From Buchnera aphidicola (Shivaphis celti) (GTDB lineage Bacteria; Pseudomonadota; Gammaproteobacteria; Enterobacterales; Enterobacteriaceae): a stretch of 64,000 nucleotides of DNA. The notes below the pieces were generated by a model. It searched no databases. It saw only the letters and a program-made list of their open reading frames with translations, and had not been told where the DNA came from. The stretch is taken from the NCBI RefSeq assembly GCF_039349365.1, contig NZ_CP134977.1, positions 62,001 through 126,000 on the forward strand, given 5' to 3'. Positions 1 to 10,169 of this stretch are shown here, piece by piece; the stretch's first letter is position 1; every line of letters begins with the position of its first letter. Made by a program: the position numbers and the translations under genes.

Positions 1-478
1 GTTTGCTCAAGCTATAGCTTGTGCTGAAGCTAATGTTTTTTTGATTTCTCCTTTTGTTGGAAGAATTTATGATTGGTATTTTGAAAAAAATTTAATTCAT
101 GTTTATAATGTTAACAATGATCCTGGTGTATTGTCTGTAAAAAAAATATATCAATATTATAAAAAATATAACTATAATACTATTATTATGGGGGCAAGTT
201 TTCGTAATGTTGATCAAATATTAGCGTTAGCTGGTTGTGATTATTTAACTATTTCTCCAGATTTATTAAATAAATTATCAAATACCGTAGGTTTTGTGGA
301 AAGAAAATTATTTCCTTTAGAAAAACCTATTTCTAAGCCAAAAAGTGTATTACATGAATCGGAATTTCGATGGTTACATAATCAAGATAAGATGGCTGTA
401 GAAAAATTATCAGATGGAATTCGTCAGTTTAGTGTTGATCAAGAAAAAATAGAAGAAATTTTAAACCCATTATTTTAA
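1..478 (+). CDS. talA: Transaldolase, 3' part (5' end outside window)
   Basis: Transaldolase moves a dihydroxyacetone unit between sedoheptulose-7-phosphate and glyceraldehyde-3-phosphate in the cytoplasmic non-oxidative pentose-phosphate pathway. The reading frame is open from base 2, so the gene is cut by the window edge. About 158 C-terminal residues are present, roughly half of the usual 316. They match the enterobacterial protein closely: [20 protein letters not shown], then MGASFRN, then the C-terminal DQEKIEE helix. The Schiff-base lysine lies upstream of the window. Transketolase follows after 26 bases on the same strand. I cannot separate TalA from TalB with this half; talA is used because talA-tkt is a common pair. 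Confidence 0.93.
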   Translation, partial: FAQAIACAEANVFLISPFVGRIYDWYFEKNLIHVYNVNNDPGVLSVKKIYQYYKKYNYNTIIMGASFRNVDQILALAGCDYLTISPDLLNKLSNTVGFVERKLFPLEKPISKPKSVLHESEFRWLHNQDKMAVEKLSDGIRQFSVDQEKIEEILNPLF

Positions 479-504
479 TCACTTTTAATTACTAGGAACT
501 AGAT

Positions 505-2493
505 ATGCGTTCTAGACAAGAATTGTCTAATGCAATTCGAGTGTTAAGCATTGACTCGGTTCAGGCGGCAAATTCTGGACATCCTGGAGCACCAATGAGT
601 ATGGCAGATATTGCCGAAGTATTATGGAGAAGTTTCTTAAAACATAATCCAAATAATCCTTATTGGGATAATAGAGACCGTTTTATTTTATCTAACGGTC
701 ACGCTTCCGCATTATTATATAGCGTACTACATTTAACAGGTTATGATATTTCAATAGATGATTTAAAGAATTTTAGAAAATTAAATTCGAAGACTCCAGG
801 TCATCCTGAGGCAGGATGTACTCCAGGAGTTGAAATGACTACTGGTCCATTAGGTCAAGGATTAGCTGCTGGAGTTGGTATGGCGATAGCAGAAAAAATA
901 CTGTCTTCTTATTTTAATCGTCTAAAATACAATATTGTAGATCATTATACCTGGGTATTTGTTGGTGATGGATGTTTAATGGAAGGTTTGTCGCATGAAT
1001 CTTGTTCTTTAGCTGGCACTTGGAAATTAGGAAAGTTAATTGTTTTGTATGATAGTAATAAAATTTCTATTGATGGTAAAATAAAAAATTGGTTTAATGA
1101 TGATACTGAAATGCGTTTTCATTCGTATCATTGGCACGTTATTAATCATGTTGATGGACATGATGCAGAAGAAATTTTAAAAGCTATTCATACTGCTAAA
1201 ATGGTTACTGATAGGCCAAGCATAATCATTTTTAATACAATTATTGGTTACGGTTCTCCGAATAAATCTGGTACATCAGATGTACATGGCAGTCCGTTAG
1301 GTTTAAAAGAAACAGAATTAACAAAAAAACAATTAAATTGGAAATATCCTCCATTTTATATTCCCGATGAAATATATGATTGTTGGGATGCACGAAATAT
1401 TGGTGATGAAAAAGAAAAAGAATGGAATGATTTATTTTCACAATATAAATTAGACTATCCAGATCTTGCAAATGAATATACTCGTCGTATGTCTGGTTTA
1501 TTGCCTAAAGATTGGTCTAAAAAGGTTTCTCAATTTGTTCGTACATATAATAATTTTTCCTCTATTGCTACACGTCAGTCCTCGCAAAATGTTTTAGAAT
1601 ATTTTGGTAAATTACTTCCAGAACTTTTAGGGGGATCTGCAGATTTATCACCAAGTAATTTAACTATGTGGTCCGGCTCTTTACCCATTCATAAGAAAGA
1701 TTCAGGTAATTATATTCATTATGGCGTTCGTGAATTTGGTATGACAGCTATTGCTAATGGTATAGCACAACATGGTGGTTTTATTCCTTATACAGCAACA
1801 TTTTTAGTATTTTTAGATTATGCTAAAAATGCAGTGCGAATGTCTGCATTACTGAAAACTAGACATATTATGTTATATACGCACGATTCAATTGGTTTAG
1901 GAGAAGATGGTCCAACACACCAACCAATTGAGCAATTACTGAGTTTGCGAACTATTCCTGGAATGAGTGTTTGGAGACCTAGCGATACTATTGAAACAAT
2001 TGTTGCATGGAGATGTGCAATAGAACGATATCAAGGACCTACATCTTTAATATTATCAAGACAACCTTTACAGTCATTAAATCGTAGTAAAGATCAATTA
2101 AGTAATATTATTAAAGGCGGTTATGTTTTAAAAGATTTTGGAGAAAAAATTAATATTATTTTTATTTCTACAGGTTCAGAAGTACAATTAGCTTTATGTG
2201 CTGCAGAGAAAGTGTATTCTTTAGGATATAGCGTTAGAGTGGTTTCTATGCCATCTACTGATATGTTTGATCGACAAAGTAGTATTTATAAAGAATCTGT
2301 TCTACCATCTAAAATTTGTAAAAGATTAGCAATTGAAGCTGGTAAATCTGATTTTTGGTATAAGTATGTTGGAATTAGCGGCGTAGTTATTGGAATTGAT
2401 CAGTTTGGAGAGTCTGCTTCTGCAGATGATTTATTTAAAAAATTCGGTTTTACGATAGATAATATTGTTAAAATTGTAAAAAATTTTTTTTAA
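505..2493 (+). CDS. tktA: Transketolase
   Basis: Thiamine-diphosphate enzyme that transfers two-carbon units between pentose-phosphate sugars; it makes erythrose-4-phosphate for aromatic synthesis and ribose-5-phosphate for PRPP. It has 662 residues (E. coli isozymes 663-667). Visible landmarks are His26 in NSGHPGAP, His about 66 in SNGHASAL, the ThDP motif GDGCLMEG near residue 154, the catalytic Glu in the REFGMTAIA segment near 411, and [11 protein letters not shown]. The start ATG at 505 is preceded by AGGAACT. It lies between talA and dapE, both co-directional. It is the only transketolase in the window; assignment to tktA or tktB is not possible from sequence alone. Confidence 0.96.
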   Translation: MRSRQELSNAIRVLSIDSVQAANSGHPGAPMSMADIAEVLWRSFLKHNPNNPYWDNRDRFILSNGHASALLYSVLHLTGYDISIDDLKNFRKLNSKTPGHPEAGCTPGVEMTTGPLGQGLAAGVGMAIAEKILSSYFNRLKYNIVDHYTWVFVGDGCLMEGLSHESCSLAGTWKLGKLIVLYDSNKISIDGKIKNWFNDDTEMRFHSYHWHVINHVDGHDAEEILKAIHTAKMVTDRPSIIIFNTIIGYGSPNKSGTSDVHGSPLGLKETELTKKQLNWKYPPFYIPDEIYDCWDARNIGDEKEKEWNDLFSQYKLDYPDLANEYTRRMSGLLPKDWSKKVSQFVRTYNNFSSIATRQSSQNVLEYFGKLLPELLGGSADLSPSNLTMWSGSLPIHKKDSGNYIHYGVREFGMTAIANGIAQHGGFIPYTATFLVFLDYAKNAVRMSALLKTRHIMLYTHDSIGLGEDGPTHQPIEQLLSLRTIPGMSVWRPSDTIETIVAWRCAIERYQGPTSLILSRQPLQSLNRSKDQLSNIIKGGYVLKDFGEKINIIFISTGSEVQLALCAAEKVYSLGYSVRVVSMPSTDMFDRQSSIYKESVLPSKICKRLAIEAGKSDFWYKYVGISGVVIGIDQFGESASADDLFKKFGFTIDNIVKIVKNFF

Positions 2494-2507
2494 TTTTGAG
2501 AAAATAT

Positions 2508-3653
2508 ATGTACTGTCCTGTTATTTATTTTGCAAAAGAATTAATTTCTATACCATCAATTAGTCCAATAGATAATGGTTGTCAAAAAATAATTGCAAAG
2601 AGATTATTTGCAATTGGATTTACTATTTTATATTTTCAACATGGTGAAACAAGTAATTTATTGGCATATAAAGGAAAGGGAATTATTTTATCTTTTGCAG
2701 GACATACAGATGTTGTACCTCCAGGAAGTATCGAGAAGTGGAGTTCTCCTCCGTTTATCCCCAAAATTATCAAAGGTTATTTATTTGGTCGTGGTTCCTC
2801 GGATATGAAAGGGTCATTAGCAGCTATGGTTATAGCTGCTGAAAGATTTTTCTTATCTTGTAACAAATATATTGGAAAAGTGTTATTTTTAATTACTTCA
2901 GATGAAGAATCATGTGCTGAACATGGTACTAAAAGTATTGTGAAATATTTACAATATCAAAATTGTAAAATTCAATATTGTATTATTGGAGAACCTACTA
3001 GTAAAAGAATTTTAGGGGATATTGTTAAAATAGGAAGAAGAGGTTCGTTACATGCGAATTTATTAATTTTAGGGAAGCAGGGACATATCGCTTATCCCAT
3101 GTTTGCTAAAAATCCGATTCATTTAGTTATACCTTTTTTAAATTCTTTAATTAATACATCATGGAGTGATGGAAATAAATATTTTCAAAAAACAAGTATG
3201 CAAATTTATAATATAGTATCTAGTATAAATAGTGAAAATGTTATTCCTGGTAATCTATATATTAAATTTAATTTTCGTTTTGGAACAGATACTTCTGTTA
3301 ATTTATTGAAGAAAAAAGTATATTATTTGTTAAAGTTACATAATTTAAGTTATTCCATTAAATGGAAATTATCTGGAGAACCATTTTTAAATTTAAAAAA
3401 TAATTTAGTATATTTTATAAAAAAATCAATAAAAAAATATTGTAATATTGATCCAAATCTTTCTACAGATGGTGGTACGTCTGATGGTCGTTTTCTTAAA
3501 GATATTGCTATGGAATTATTAGAGATAGGATCAAAAAATGATACTATTCATCAAATTGACGAACGTGTTTTAGTATCAGATTTACAGAATTTATCTTTAA
3601 TTTATCAGGATGTCATGGAAAACGTATTCCTTAAATATCAAAATATAAAATGA
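2508..3653 (+). CDS. dapE: Succinyl-diaminopimelate desuccinylase
   Basis: Di-zinc hydrolase that removes succinate from N-succinyl-LL-diaminopimelate in the lysine/peptidoglycan pathway. I start at ATG 2508 (MYCPVI, matching E. coli MSCPVI) rather than the in-frame TTG at 2496; GAGA lies just upstream. This gives 381 residues (E. coli 375). Metal-ligand motifs are seen in order: AGHTDVVPPG, GRGSSDMKGS, SDEES, GEPTS and near the C-terminus NDTIHQIDE. Only 14 bases separate it from tkt, so it is probably co-transcribed. It converges on dapA, with a shared hairpin between. Together with dapA and dapB it supports diaminopimelate synthesis. Confidence 0.95.
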   Translation: MYCPVIYFAKELISIPSISPIDNGCQKIIAKRLFAIGFTILYFQHGETSNLLAYKGKGIILSFAGHTDVVPPGSIEKWSSPPFIPKIIKGYLFGRGSSDMKGSLAAMVIAAERFFLSCNKYIGKVLFLITSDEESCAEHGTKSIVKYLQYQNCKIQYCIIGEPTSKRILGDIVKIGRRGSLHANLLILGKQGHIAYPMFAKNPIHLVIPFLNSLINTSWSDGNKYFQKTSMQIYNIVSSINSENVIPGNLYIKFNFRFGTDTSVNLLKKKVYYLLKLHNLSYSIKWKLSGEPFLNLKNNLVYFIKKSIKKYCNIDPNLSTDGGTSDGRFLKDIAMELLEIGSKNDTIHQIDERVLVSDLQNLSLIYQDVMENVFLKYQNIK

Positions 3654-3659
3654 ATTTTG

Positions 3660-3685
3660 CAGAGTACCAAATATGTGATACTCTG
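3660..3685 (+). terminator. Hairpin between convergent dapE and dapA
   Basis: CAGAGTA (3660-3666) and TACTCTG (3679-3685) form a perfect 7-bp stem, followed on the plus strand by a T-rich tail. It starts 6 bases after the dapE stop, in the 61-base gap between convergent genes, so it may act as an intrinsic terminator for dapE and possibly for dapA in the other direction. Confidence 0.6.
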
Positions 3686-3714
3686 TTTAATTCTAATTTA
3701 TTTTTTATATATTT

Positions 3715-4593
3715 TTATATTATATTGGATTTTTTTAATGCCTGCATTAACCTTTTTTGTGATTTTTCTGATAGTGTAGTTAACGGTAATCTTAGATTTT
3801 GATGATTAATTAATCCTAATTTCCAAGCTGCCCATTTTACTGGTATTGGATTAGATTCCAAAAATAATGATTCATGTATTGGTATCAATTTTTCATTAAT
3901 TAATCTTGCAGAACGAAATTGTTTTTGTAATGCAAATTTGCACATTTCAGACATTTGTTTTGCTGCAATATTTGCTGTTACTGAGATTACTCCATCTCCT
4001 CCTAATTGGATAAAGTCTAAAGCGGTATTATCATCTCCACTAATTAAAAAAAAATTTTTTTTGGTATATTTTTTAATTTTATGTATTCTACTCAAATCTC
4101 CTGTCGCTTCCTTTATCCCAATAATATTTTGAAGTTCTGATAATTTTATTATAGTATTGGGATGCATATCACATCCTGTTCTACTCGGAACGTTATATAA
4201 AATTTGTGGAATATGAGTGCTTTCTGCAATAGATTGAAAATGTTTATATAAACCATGTTGCGTAGGTTTATTGTAGTAAGGAACAACGCTTAAACAAGCA
4301 CAAATTCCTGATTTTTCAAATTTTTTAGTTAATGCAATTGCTTCTAATGTTGAGTTTGCCCCAGTACCTGCAATAATTGGTATTTTCCCATTTGAAAATT
4401 CTACTGTCAGTAATACAACTTCATAATGTTCTTTTTGATTTAATGTTGAAGATTCTCCTGTCGTTCCTACCGAAACAATAGCTTTGGTATTATTTTTTAT
4501 ATGATACTTTACTAGTTTTTTTAAGCTAGTACGACAAATTTTTCCATTTACATCCATTGGTGTAATTAATGCAACAATACTACCTTTAAACAT
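3715..4593 (-). CDS. dapA: 4-hydroxy-tetrahydrodipicolinate synthase
   Basis: First committed enzyme of the diaminopimelate/lysine branch; it condenses pyruvate with aspartate semialdehyde. It has 292 residues, the same as E. coli DapA. Signature residues are visible: Thr44-Thr45 in GTTGES, Tyr and Arg in YNVPSRTG (about 133-138), and the Schiff-base Lys in GIKEATGD (about 161). The start ATG (CAT at 4591-4593) has GGGAG upstream on the minus strand. The next minus-strand gene upstream, aroC, lies 316 bases away and has its own 3' hairpin, so dapA probably has its own promoter. Lysine is one of the amino acids such symbionts provide. Confidence 0.96.
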   Translation of the reverse strand: MFKGSIVALITPMDVNGKICRTSLKKLVKYHIKNNTKAIVSVGTTGESSTLNQKEHYEVVLLTVEFSNGKIPIIAGTGANSTLEAIALTKKFEKSGICACLSVVPYYNKPTQHGLYKHFQSIAESTHIPQILYNVPSRTGCDMHPNTIIKLSELQNIIGIKEATGDLSRIHKIKKYTKKNFFLISGDDNTALDFIQLGGDGVISVTANIAAKQMSEMCKFALQKQFRSARLINEKLIPIHESLFLESNPIPVKWAAWKLGLINHQNLRLPLTTLSEKSQKRLMQALKKSNII

Positions 4594-4615
4594 TTTTTTT
4601 CTCCCATAAAAAATT

Positions 4616-4643
4616 GATATAATGATTTTTTTTATTAATTCAA
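4616..4643 (-). promoter_or_regulatory. Candidate dapA promoter
   Basis: On the minus strand TTGAAT (4638-4643) and TATATC (4616-4621) are separated by 16 bases, just upstream of dapA. In such AT-rich DNA chance matches are common, so this is tentative. It would leave a very short leader before the dapA ribosome-binding site. Confidence 0.28.
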
Positions 4644-4860
4644 TTTTTTTGGATGATATATTATAAATATAATTAATGAAATTTATATTTTTAACGGTTA
4701 AATTACTAAAATATTATATATAATAATATTATAATTAATATTATACTAATAATATATTTTATTAAATATTTATGATAAATAAATAATTTATAAAACTGTA
4801 TTGTACTTTTAAATATTCAATATATTTTTATAATATTTTTTTATGAATATTGATTTTTAT

Positions 4861-4891
4861 TATACTACTAAGTTCATATTTTAGTAGTATA
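4861..4891 (-). terminator. Perfect 11-bp hairpin downstream of aroC
   Basis: TATACTACTAA (4861-4871) and TTAGTAGTATA (4881-4891) pair perfectly around a 9-base loop, 18 bases beyond the aroC stop. On the minus strand the tail is ATAAAAATCA, not a clean U-run, so it may be an RNA 3'-end stabiliser rather than a classical terminator. Confidence 0.5.
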
Positions 4892-4909
4892 AATTTTTAT
4901 AGTAAATGA

Positions 4910-6004
4910 TTATATAGATTGTTTTGATTTCATAGATAATGTAATGTTACCACATTGTGCTTGGAATCGTAATACATGATCCATGATAACAATTGCTGTC
5001 ATTGCTTCTGCAATTGGAACTGCTCGAATTCCTACACAAGGATCGTGTCTGCCTTTTACTTGAATATTAATGGGTTTTCCTGTATTTGTTATAGTATTGA
5101 TTGGTATATTAATACTGGAAGTTGGTTTTAATGCAATATTTGTAATAATTGGTTGTCCTGTACTAATTCCTCCTAATATTCCTCCCGCATGATTACTCAA
5201 AAATCCATCTTTTGTAATTTCATCTCTATGTTCACTTCCTAATTGTTTTATTACGGAAAATCCATCTCCAATTTCCACTCCTTTCACTGCATTAATACTC
5301 ATTAATGCATGAGATAAATCAGCACTGAGTCTATCAAAAACTGGTTCTCCTAATCCGGCTGGTACATTTTCAGAAATTATAGTAATTTTTGCTCCTATAG
5401 AGTTTCCACTTTTTTGTAAATCTTTCATTTTTTTTTTTAATACAGGTAATATATTTATATTTGGACAAAAGAAATCATTTTGATCAATTTGTTTCCATGA
5501 ATCAAATTTGCATATTATTTCTCCTAGTTGGGATAAATAACCTTTAATATTTATGTTATATACATTTTTTAAATATTGTTTTGCAAATGCCCCAGCAGCT
5601 ACTCTCATGACTGTTTCTCTAGCTGAAGACCGTCCTCCTCCTCGATAATCTCGAATACCATATTTTGCATGATATGTATAATCTGCATGTCCTGGTCGAA
5701 ATACATTTTTAATATTTTTATAATCTTGCGATCTACAATCTGTATTTTTTACTGTTAATCCAATACTTGTTCCGGTCGTTTGACCTTGAAATATCCCTGA
5801 TAAAATTTCTATTTTGTCCGACTCTTTTCTTTTTGTTGTATATTTAGAATGACCTGGTCGACGTCTATTCAGTTCATTTTGTATATATTGTATTGATATT
5901 TTCACTTTAGGTGGCATACCATCAATAATGCATCCTAATTTTTTCCCATGTGATTCTCCAAAAGTATGTACTTTAAATATTTTACCAATTGTATTTCCTG
6001 GCAT
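4910..6004 (-). CDS. aroC: Chorismate synthase
   Basis: FMN-dependent last enzyme of the shikimate pathway; it converts EPSP to chorismate, the precursor of Phe, Tyr and Trp. Start is set at the ATG at 6004 ([11 protein letters not shown]. coli MAGNTIGQLF), with AGAGGT immediately upstream; a longer in-frame ATG at 6061 would add 19 low-complexity residues. The result is 364 residues (E. coli 361). Conserved segments include TFGESHG, RRRPG, TTGTSIG, the block [10 protein letters not shown] and the [11 protein letters not shown] signature. It is divergent from smrB and works with aroH, which is also in this window. Confidence 0.96.
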   Translation of the reverse strand: MPGNTIGKIFKVHTFGESHGKKLGCIIDGMPPKVKISIQYIQNELNRRRPGHSKYTTKRKESDKIEILSGIFQGQTTGTSIGLTVKNTDCRSQDYKNIKNVFRPGHADYTYHAKYGIRDYRGGGRSSARETVMRVAAGAFAKQYLKNVYNINIKGYLSQLGEIICKFDSWKQIDQNDFFCPNINILPVLKKKMKDLQKSGNSIGAKITIISENVPAGLGEPVFDRLSADLSHALMSINAVKGVEIGDGFSVIKQLGSEHRDEITKDGFLSNHAGGILGGISTGQPIITNIALKPTSSINIPINTITNTGKPINIQVKGRHDPCVGIRAVPIAEAMTAIVIMDHVLRFQAQCGNITLSMKSKQSI

Positions 6005-6219
6005 TTTTACCTCTTTTTTTAATTTTATATTTTTATTGTTATATATTTTAAAATTATACACATAATTTATATGAAATATTTAATCTTTATTTTTGAAATA
6101 TTTTATAAAATATTTTTTATGAAGTATAAATTTTATATACAATATTAATGTTTGCAATAATTATTTAAATTGAAATAAGATTCGATATATAATATGAAAT
6201 AAATATATGGATAAAATAT

Positions 6220-6771
6220 ATGAAATACAAAAAACATATATGTTATGAAGATGTTGATTATTTTTATCAAAAGTATAAAAATATTAAAAAAATTAAACAA
6301 GATACTGTTTTTCATGAAAAAAAATATCATTTATATAAAAAAAAAAAAGAAAAACGTTATATTTATAATCAAGAGTTAAATGTACAATATTTTAATTCCA
6401 ACGATACGAAAAAAATTTGTTCAGAAAGACCGGTAGAATATATTCGAGAAAATGTTGTAAAATATAAATTTAGAAAATTTAAAAATGAAAATTGTAATCC
6501 AGAAATTTTTTTGGACGTTCATGGGTTGAATCAAAAACAAACTAAGATAGAATTAAGTAATTTAATTATATTTTGTCAGGTGAAGAAAATATTTTTTGCC
6601 GCTATTATACATGGACATGGAAAAAATATATTAAAAAAAAACATTCCTGTTTGGTTATCTCAACATCCAGATATCATTGCTTGTTATCAAGCTCCAAAAA
6701 AATTTGGATATGATGCTACATTGTTTGTTTTAATTGATTATGATTGCGAATATACTAAATTGAAGTATTAA
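6220..6771 (+). CDS. smrB: Ribosome rescue endonuclease SmrB (YfcN)
   Basis: Smr-domain protein; in E. coli SmrB binds collided ribosomes and cleaves the mRNA between them to start rescue. It has 183 residues, the same as E. coli SmrB. The N-terminal half is lysine-rich and degenerate (KKIKQDTV is still recognisable). The Smr domain occupies about 90-175, with LDVHGL and the HGHGK motif. The ATG at 6220 has no strong ribosome-binding site. A 12-A run (6337-6348) lies inside the coding region but the frame is intact. It precedes the his operon by 92 bases. The function is from E. coli; the assignment rests on length and motif match. Confidence 0.9.
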   Translation: MKYKKHICYEDVDYFYQKYKNIKKIKQDTVFHEKKYHLYKKKKEKRYIYNQELNVQYFNSNDTKKICSERPVEYIRENVVKYKFRKFKNENCNPEIFLDVHGLNQKQTKIELSNLIIFCQVKKIFFAAIIHGHGKNILKKNIPVWLSQHPDIIACYQAPKKFGYDATLFVLIDYDCEYTKLKY

Positions 6772-6773
6772 TT

Positions 6774-6801
6774 TTGTAGTTAATATGTTTTATATTATAT
6801 T
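6774..6801 (+). promoter_or_regulatory. Candidate his operon promoter
   Basis: TTGTAG (6774-6779) and TATATT (6796-6801) have a 16-base spacer in the 92-base gap between smrB and hisG, giving a leader of about 55 bases. No histidine-rich leader peptide is seen, so E. coli-type his attenuation appears absent. Confidence 0.35.
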
Positions 6802-6863
6802 TTTTAGGAGAGATTTTTAATAAAAATTGTACTTATGTTTATATTATTAATAAGGCAAAATTT

Positions 6864-7763
6864 ATGTTGAATAAGAATCGGTTGCGTATTGCAATGCAGA
6901 AATCTGGTCGTTTAAGTCAAGAATCAGCTAATTTATTAATAAAGTGTGGAATTAAAATTAATTTGCAGCAGCAACAATTAATTTCATTTGCTGAAAATAT
7001 GCCAATCGATGTTGTAAAAGTTAGGGATGACGATATTCCTGGTTTAGTCATGGATCAAGTAGTTGACTTAGGTATTGTTGGTGGAAATGTTTTAGAAGAA
7101 GAATCATTAAAAAGAAAAATGGATATAGATCATCCATTATATAATATCATACAAAAGTTAGATTTTGGATCTTGCAGATTATCTTTGTCGATTCCTATTA
7201 ATCAAGAATATTTAAATATTAGTTCTTTTAATAATTCTCGTATTGCGACTTCATATCCTTTTTTATTAACAAGATATCTTAAAAAGAAGAATATTGAGTT
7301 TAGCTTTTTTATATTAAATGGTTCGGTTGAAATTGCTCCTGGAGCAGGATTATCTGATGCTATTTGTGATTTAGTTTCTACTGGAGCAACATTAGAAGCG
7401 AATGGTTTAAAAGAAGTGGAAGTAATTTATTCTTCTTCAGCGTGTTTAGTTTCTCGAATTGGAGAGATTTCTGATATCAAAAAAAACTTAATTAATAAAT
7501 TGATTACACGTATTCAGGGAGTTATTAAAGCCAGAGAATCAAAATATATTATGTTACATGCTCCTTATACAAAAATACAATCAGTGATATCTTTATTGCA
7601 TGGAGCTGAACATCCTACAATATCTAAATTAGCAGGAGAAACAAAAAAAGTAGCAATTCATATGGTTAGTAGTGAAACACTATTTTGGGAAACAATGGAA
7701 AAATTAAAATCTTTAGGAGCTAGTTCAATATTAGTTTTACCAATTGAAAAAATGATGGAATAA
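6864..7763 (+). CDS. hisG: ATP phosphoribosyltransferase
   Basis: First enzyme of histidine synthesis; it joins PRPP and ATP and is the normal feedback target of histidine. It has 299 residues, the same as E. coli HisG and collinear with it throughout. Visible are [13 protein letters not shown] at the N-terminus, the block [12 protein letters not shown] near 50-65, [18 protein letters not shown] (PRPP-binding region) near 170 and the identical C-terminus [18 protein letters not shown] precedes ATG 6864. It heads a complete hisGDCBHAFI operon; the next gene follows after 5 bases. Confidence 0.98.
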   Translation: MLNKNRLRIAMQKSGRLSQESANLLIKCGIKINLQQQQLISFAENMPIDVVKVRDDDIPGLVMDQVVDLGIVGGNVLEEESLKRKMDIDHPLYNIIQKLDFGSCRLSLSIPINQEYLNISSFNNSRIATSYPFLLTRYLKKKNIEFSFFILNGSVEIAPGAGLSDAICDLVSTGATLEANGLKEVEVIYSSSACLVSRIGEISDIKKNLINKLITRIQGVIKARESKYIMLHAPYTKIQSVISLLHGAEHPTISKLAGETKKVAIHMVSSETLFWETMEKLKSLGASSILVLPIEKMME

Positions 7764-7768
7764 ATTAT

Positions 7769-9088
7769 ATGTTATTAAATAATGAAATTATTATTTGGAA
7801 TAAATTGAATATTTATCAGAAAAAAAAAATACTACTTAGACCAGCAATATCTCAATCAATTAATATACGTCATTTAGTTTTAAAAATTATTCAACATGTT
7901 GAATTACATGGAGATAACGCGCTAATAAAATATACAAAAAAATTTGATAATTTAAATGTTAAGAATTTTCTTGTTGATCATAATAGAATAAATGATTCGG
8001 AATTCTTATTAAATAAAGAATTAAAAAATGCTATTTTACATGCAAAAAATAATATTCAATCTTTTCATTCTTTACAATATATGAAAGAAATTGATATAAA
8101 TACGCAAGTCGGTGTTCGTTGTAAACAAAAAATTCTTCCAATACAATCTGTTGGTTTATATGTTCCTGGAGGGACTGCACCATTATTATCTACTGCTTTA
8201 ATGTTGGCAATTCCAGCAAAAATAGCAAAATGTAAAAATATTGTGTTATGTTCTCCCCCTCCAATTATGAATGAGATTTTGTATATTGCAAAAATATGTG
8301 GTGTACACTCCGTCTTTGAAGTTGGAGGAGCTCAAGCTATTGCAGCTATGGGATTTGGTACCGAAACTATTCCTAAAGTAAATAAAATTTTTGGTCCTGG
8401 TAATATGTATGTTACTGAAGCTAAAATACAGTTAAATCAATTAATTCCTGGACTATCAATTGATATGATTGCTGGCCCTTCTGAATTATTAATTATTGCT
8501 GATGATACAGCTAATCCTATTTTTCTTGCAGCAGATGTATTATCTCAAGCAGAGCACGGTATAGATTCGCAAATTATTGTACTCACAAATAGTAAATTTA
8601 TTTTGGAAGAAATTCTTCTTAATATTAATCGTCAACTATGTAATTCTTCAAGATTAGAAATTATGAAAACAGCATTATCAAATAGTCGATTTGTTTTAAC
8701 ATCTACTATAGAAGAATGTATTGATATAGCAAATCAATATGCTTCGGAACATGTGATTATTCAAACAAAATCTCCTAAAAAGATAGAAAAAGATATTGTT
8801 AATGCTGGTTCTGTTTTTTTAGGCTTGTGGACTCCAGAATCTGTAGGAGATTATGCATCTGGTACAAATCATGTTTTGCCAACAAATTTTAATTCTACTT
8901 CTGTTTCAGGTTTAAGTGTCATAGATTTTCAAAAAAAAATTACTGTGCAAGAATTAACTCCTTTTGGATTAAAAAAATTGTCTTCAACAATAAATATGTT
9001 GACAAAGTCGGAAAATATGCATGCGCATAATTTCGCTGTTCAAGTTCGTCTTGGTGTAATTAAGGAGAAATATGAAAAATTGTCTTAA
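7769..9088 (+). CDS. hisD: Histidinol dehydrogenase
   Basis: Zinc- and NAD-dependent enzyme that performs the last two oxidations from histidinol to histidine. It has 439 residues (E. coli 434). Family landmarks are YVPGGTAPL near 130, the segment GPGNMYVTEAK near 210, SIDMIAGPSE near 230, the zinc-binding AEHG near 270, and SEHV with the general-base Glu/His near 330. The 3' end overlaps hisC by 17 bases, which indicates translational coupling; the overlap contains the hisC ribosome-binding site AAGGAG. Confidence 0.97.
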   Translation: MLLNNEIIIWNKLNIYQKKKILLRPAISQSINIRHLVLKIIQHVELHGDNALIKYTKKFDNLNVKNFLVDHNRINDSEFLLNKELKNAILHAKNNIQSFHSLQYMKEIDINTQVGVRCKQKILPIQSVGLYVPGGTAPLLSTALMLAIPAKIAKCKNIVLCSPPPIMNEILYIAKICGVHSVFEVGGAQAIAAMGFGTETIPKVNKIFGPGNMYVTEAKIQLNQLIPGLSIDMIAGPSELLIIADDTANPIFLAADVLSQAEHGIDSQIIVLTNSKFILEEILLNINRQLCNSSRLEIMKTALSNSRFVLTSTIEECIDIANQYASEHVIIQTKSPKKIEKDIVNAGSVFLGLWTPESVGDYASGTNHVLPTNFNSTSVSGLSVIDFQKKITVQELTPFGLKKLSSTINMLTKSENMHAHNFAVQVRLGVIKEKYEKLS

Positions 9089-10151
9089 AAAATTATTTCG
9101 TAGCGATCTTTTGACATTAGAGCCATACCGATCAGCAAGATTAATTGGTGGAAATGGAAAAATTTGGTTAAATGCAAATGAATGTTTTTCACCTCCTTCC
9201 TTTAATTTGAATAATTTTTTTTTTAACCGATATCCTGAATGTCAACCAAAAATTTTATTAGAAAAATATTCTTTTTATTCTGGAATAAAACAAAAAAATA
9301 TTTTAGTTAGTAGGGGTGCGGATGAGGCAATTGAACTATTAATTCGTGCTTTTTGTATACCAGGGAAAGATTGTATTATGACATTTCCACCTACTTATAT
9401 GATGTATTCTAAAATATCGGAAATTTATGGTATACAAAATATAAAAATTCCATTAATTAATAACATAAAATTAGATTTTGAAAAAATTAGTTTGTATGTT
9501 CAAAATGTAAAATTAATATATCTATGTCGTCCAAATAATCCGACAGGTCATTTATTAAATTTAAAAAATGTAATATCTGTTTTAGATGTAGTAAAAAATG
9601 ATTCTATTGTTGTAATTGATGAAGCGTATATTGAATTTTGTGAAAAAAATACATTAACTTTTTTATTGAAAAAATATGATAATTTAATTATTTTAAGAAC
9701 GTTGTCGAAATCTTTTGGTTTAGCTGGTATTCGATGTGGTTTTACATTAGCACATGAAGATATTATACAAATTTTAAACAAGATTATTGCGCCATATCCA
9801 TTAACTATGCCTAGTATTGACATTGCAATACAAGCTTTGGAAGATACTAATATTTTAGTTATGAAGAATAGAGTATCAGTATGTAATCAGAATAAATTAT
9901 GGTTATTAAAAAAAATAAAAAAATTAAGTTTAGTAAATTATATTTTTGATAGTCAAGCTAATTATATTTTAGTAAATTTTTTTTATGCAAAAAAAATATT
10001 TAATATTTTATGGAATCAAGGAATTATTTTACGTGATCAAAGTCATGAATTAAGTTTAAAAAACTGTCTTAGAATTACAATTGGCACCAAAAAAGAATGT
10101 GAACTTTTATATTTTGCATTAAAAAATATATCATTAGAACAATGTAAATAG
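9072..10151 (+). CDS. hisC: Histidinol-phosphate aminotransferase
   Basis: PLP-dependent aminotransferase that makes histidinol phosphate from imidazole-acetol phosphate. It has 359 residues (E. coli 356). Seen are LNANEC at the N-terminus, GADEAIELLI, RPNNPTGH, VIDEAYIEF, the PLP lysine in TLSKSFGLAGIRCGF near residue 215, and the C-terminal LRITIGT. The start lies inside hisD and has AAGGAG at ideal spacing. Membership in the operon supports the assignment over other aminotransferases. Confidence 0.97.
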   Translation: MKNCLKKLFRSDLLTLEPYRSARLIGGNGKIWLNANECFSPPSFNLNNFFFNRYPECQPKILLEKYSFYSGIKQKNILVSRGADEAIELLIRAFCIPGKDCIMTFPPTYMMYSKISEIYGIQNIKIPLINNIKLDFEKISLYVQNVKLIYLCRPNNPTGHLLNLKNVISVLDVVKNDSIVVIDEAYIEFCEKNTLTFLLKKYDNLIILRTLSKSFGLAGIRCGFTLAHEDIIQILNKIIAPYPLTMPSIDIAIQALEDTNILVMKNRVSVCNQNKLWLLKKIKKLSLVNYIFDSQANYILVNFFYAKKIFNILWNQGIILRDQSHELSLKNCLRITIGTKKECELLYFALKNISLEQCK

Positions 10152-10169
10152 TTTATGGGAAGAGCTATT

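Larger units (their letters stand above)
4594..4909. other. 316-base AT-rich spacer between aroC and dapA
   Basis: No gene remnant, tRNA or long open frame is visible. Near 4600 the minus strand carries the dapA ribosome-binding site GGGAG. A weak minus-strand promoter candidate is TTGAAT (4638-4643) with TATATC (4616-4621), spacing 16. The aroC-side end holds the hairpin at 4861-4891. The rest is low-complexity A/T sequence. Confidence 0.5.

Noticed and set aside
6780-6863. Possible his leader peptide (ATG 6836, 11 codons overlapping hisG start)
   Set aside because: It contains no histidine codons, has no ribosome-binding site and no terminator/antiterminator pair follows, so it is not a hisL-type attenuator.
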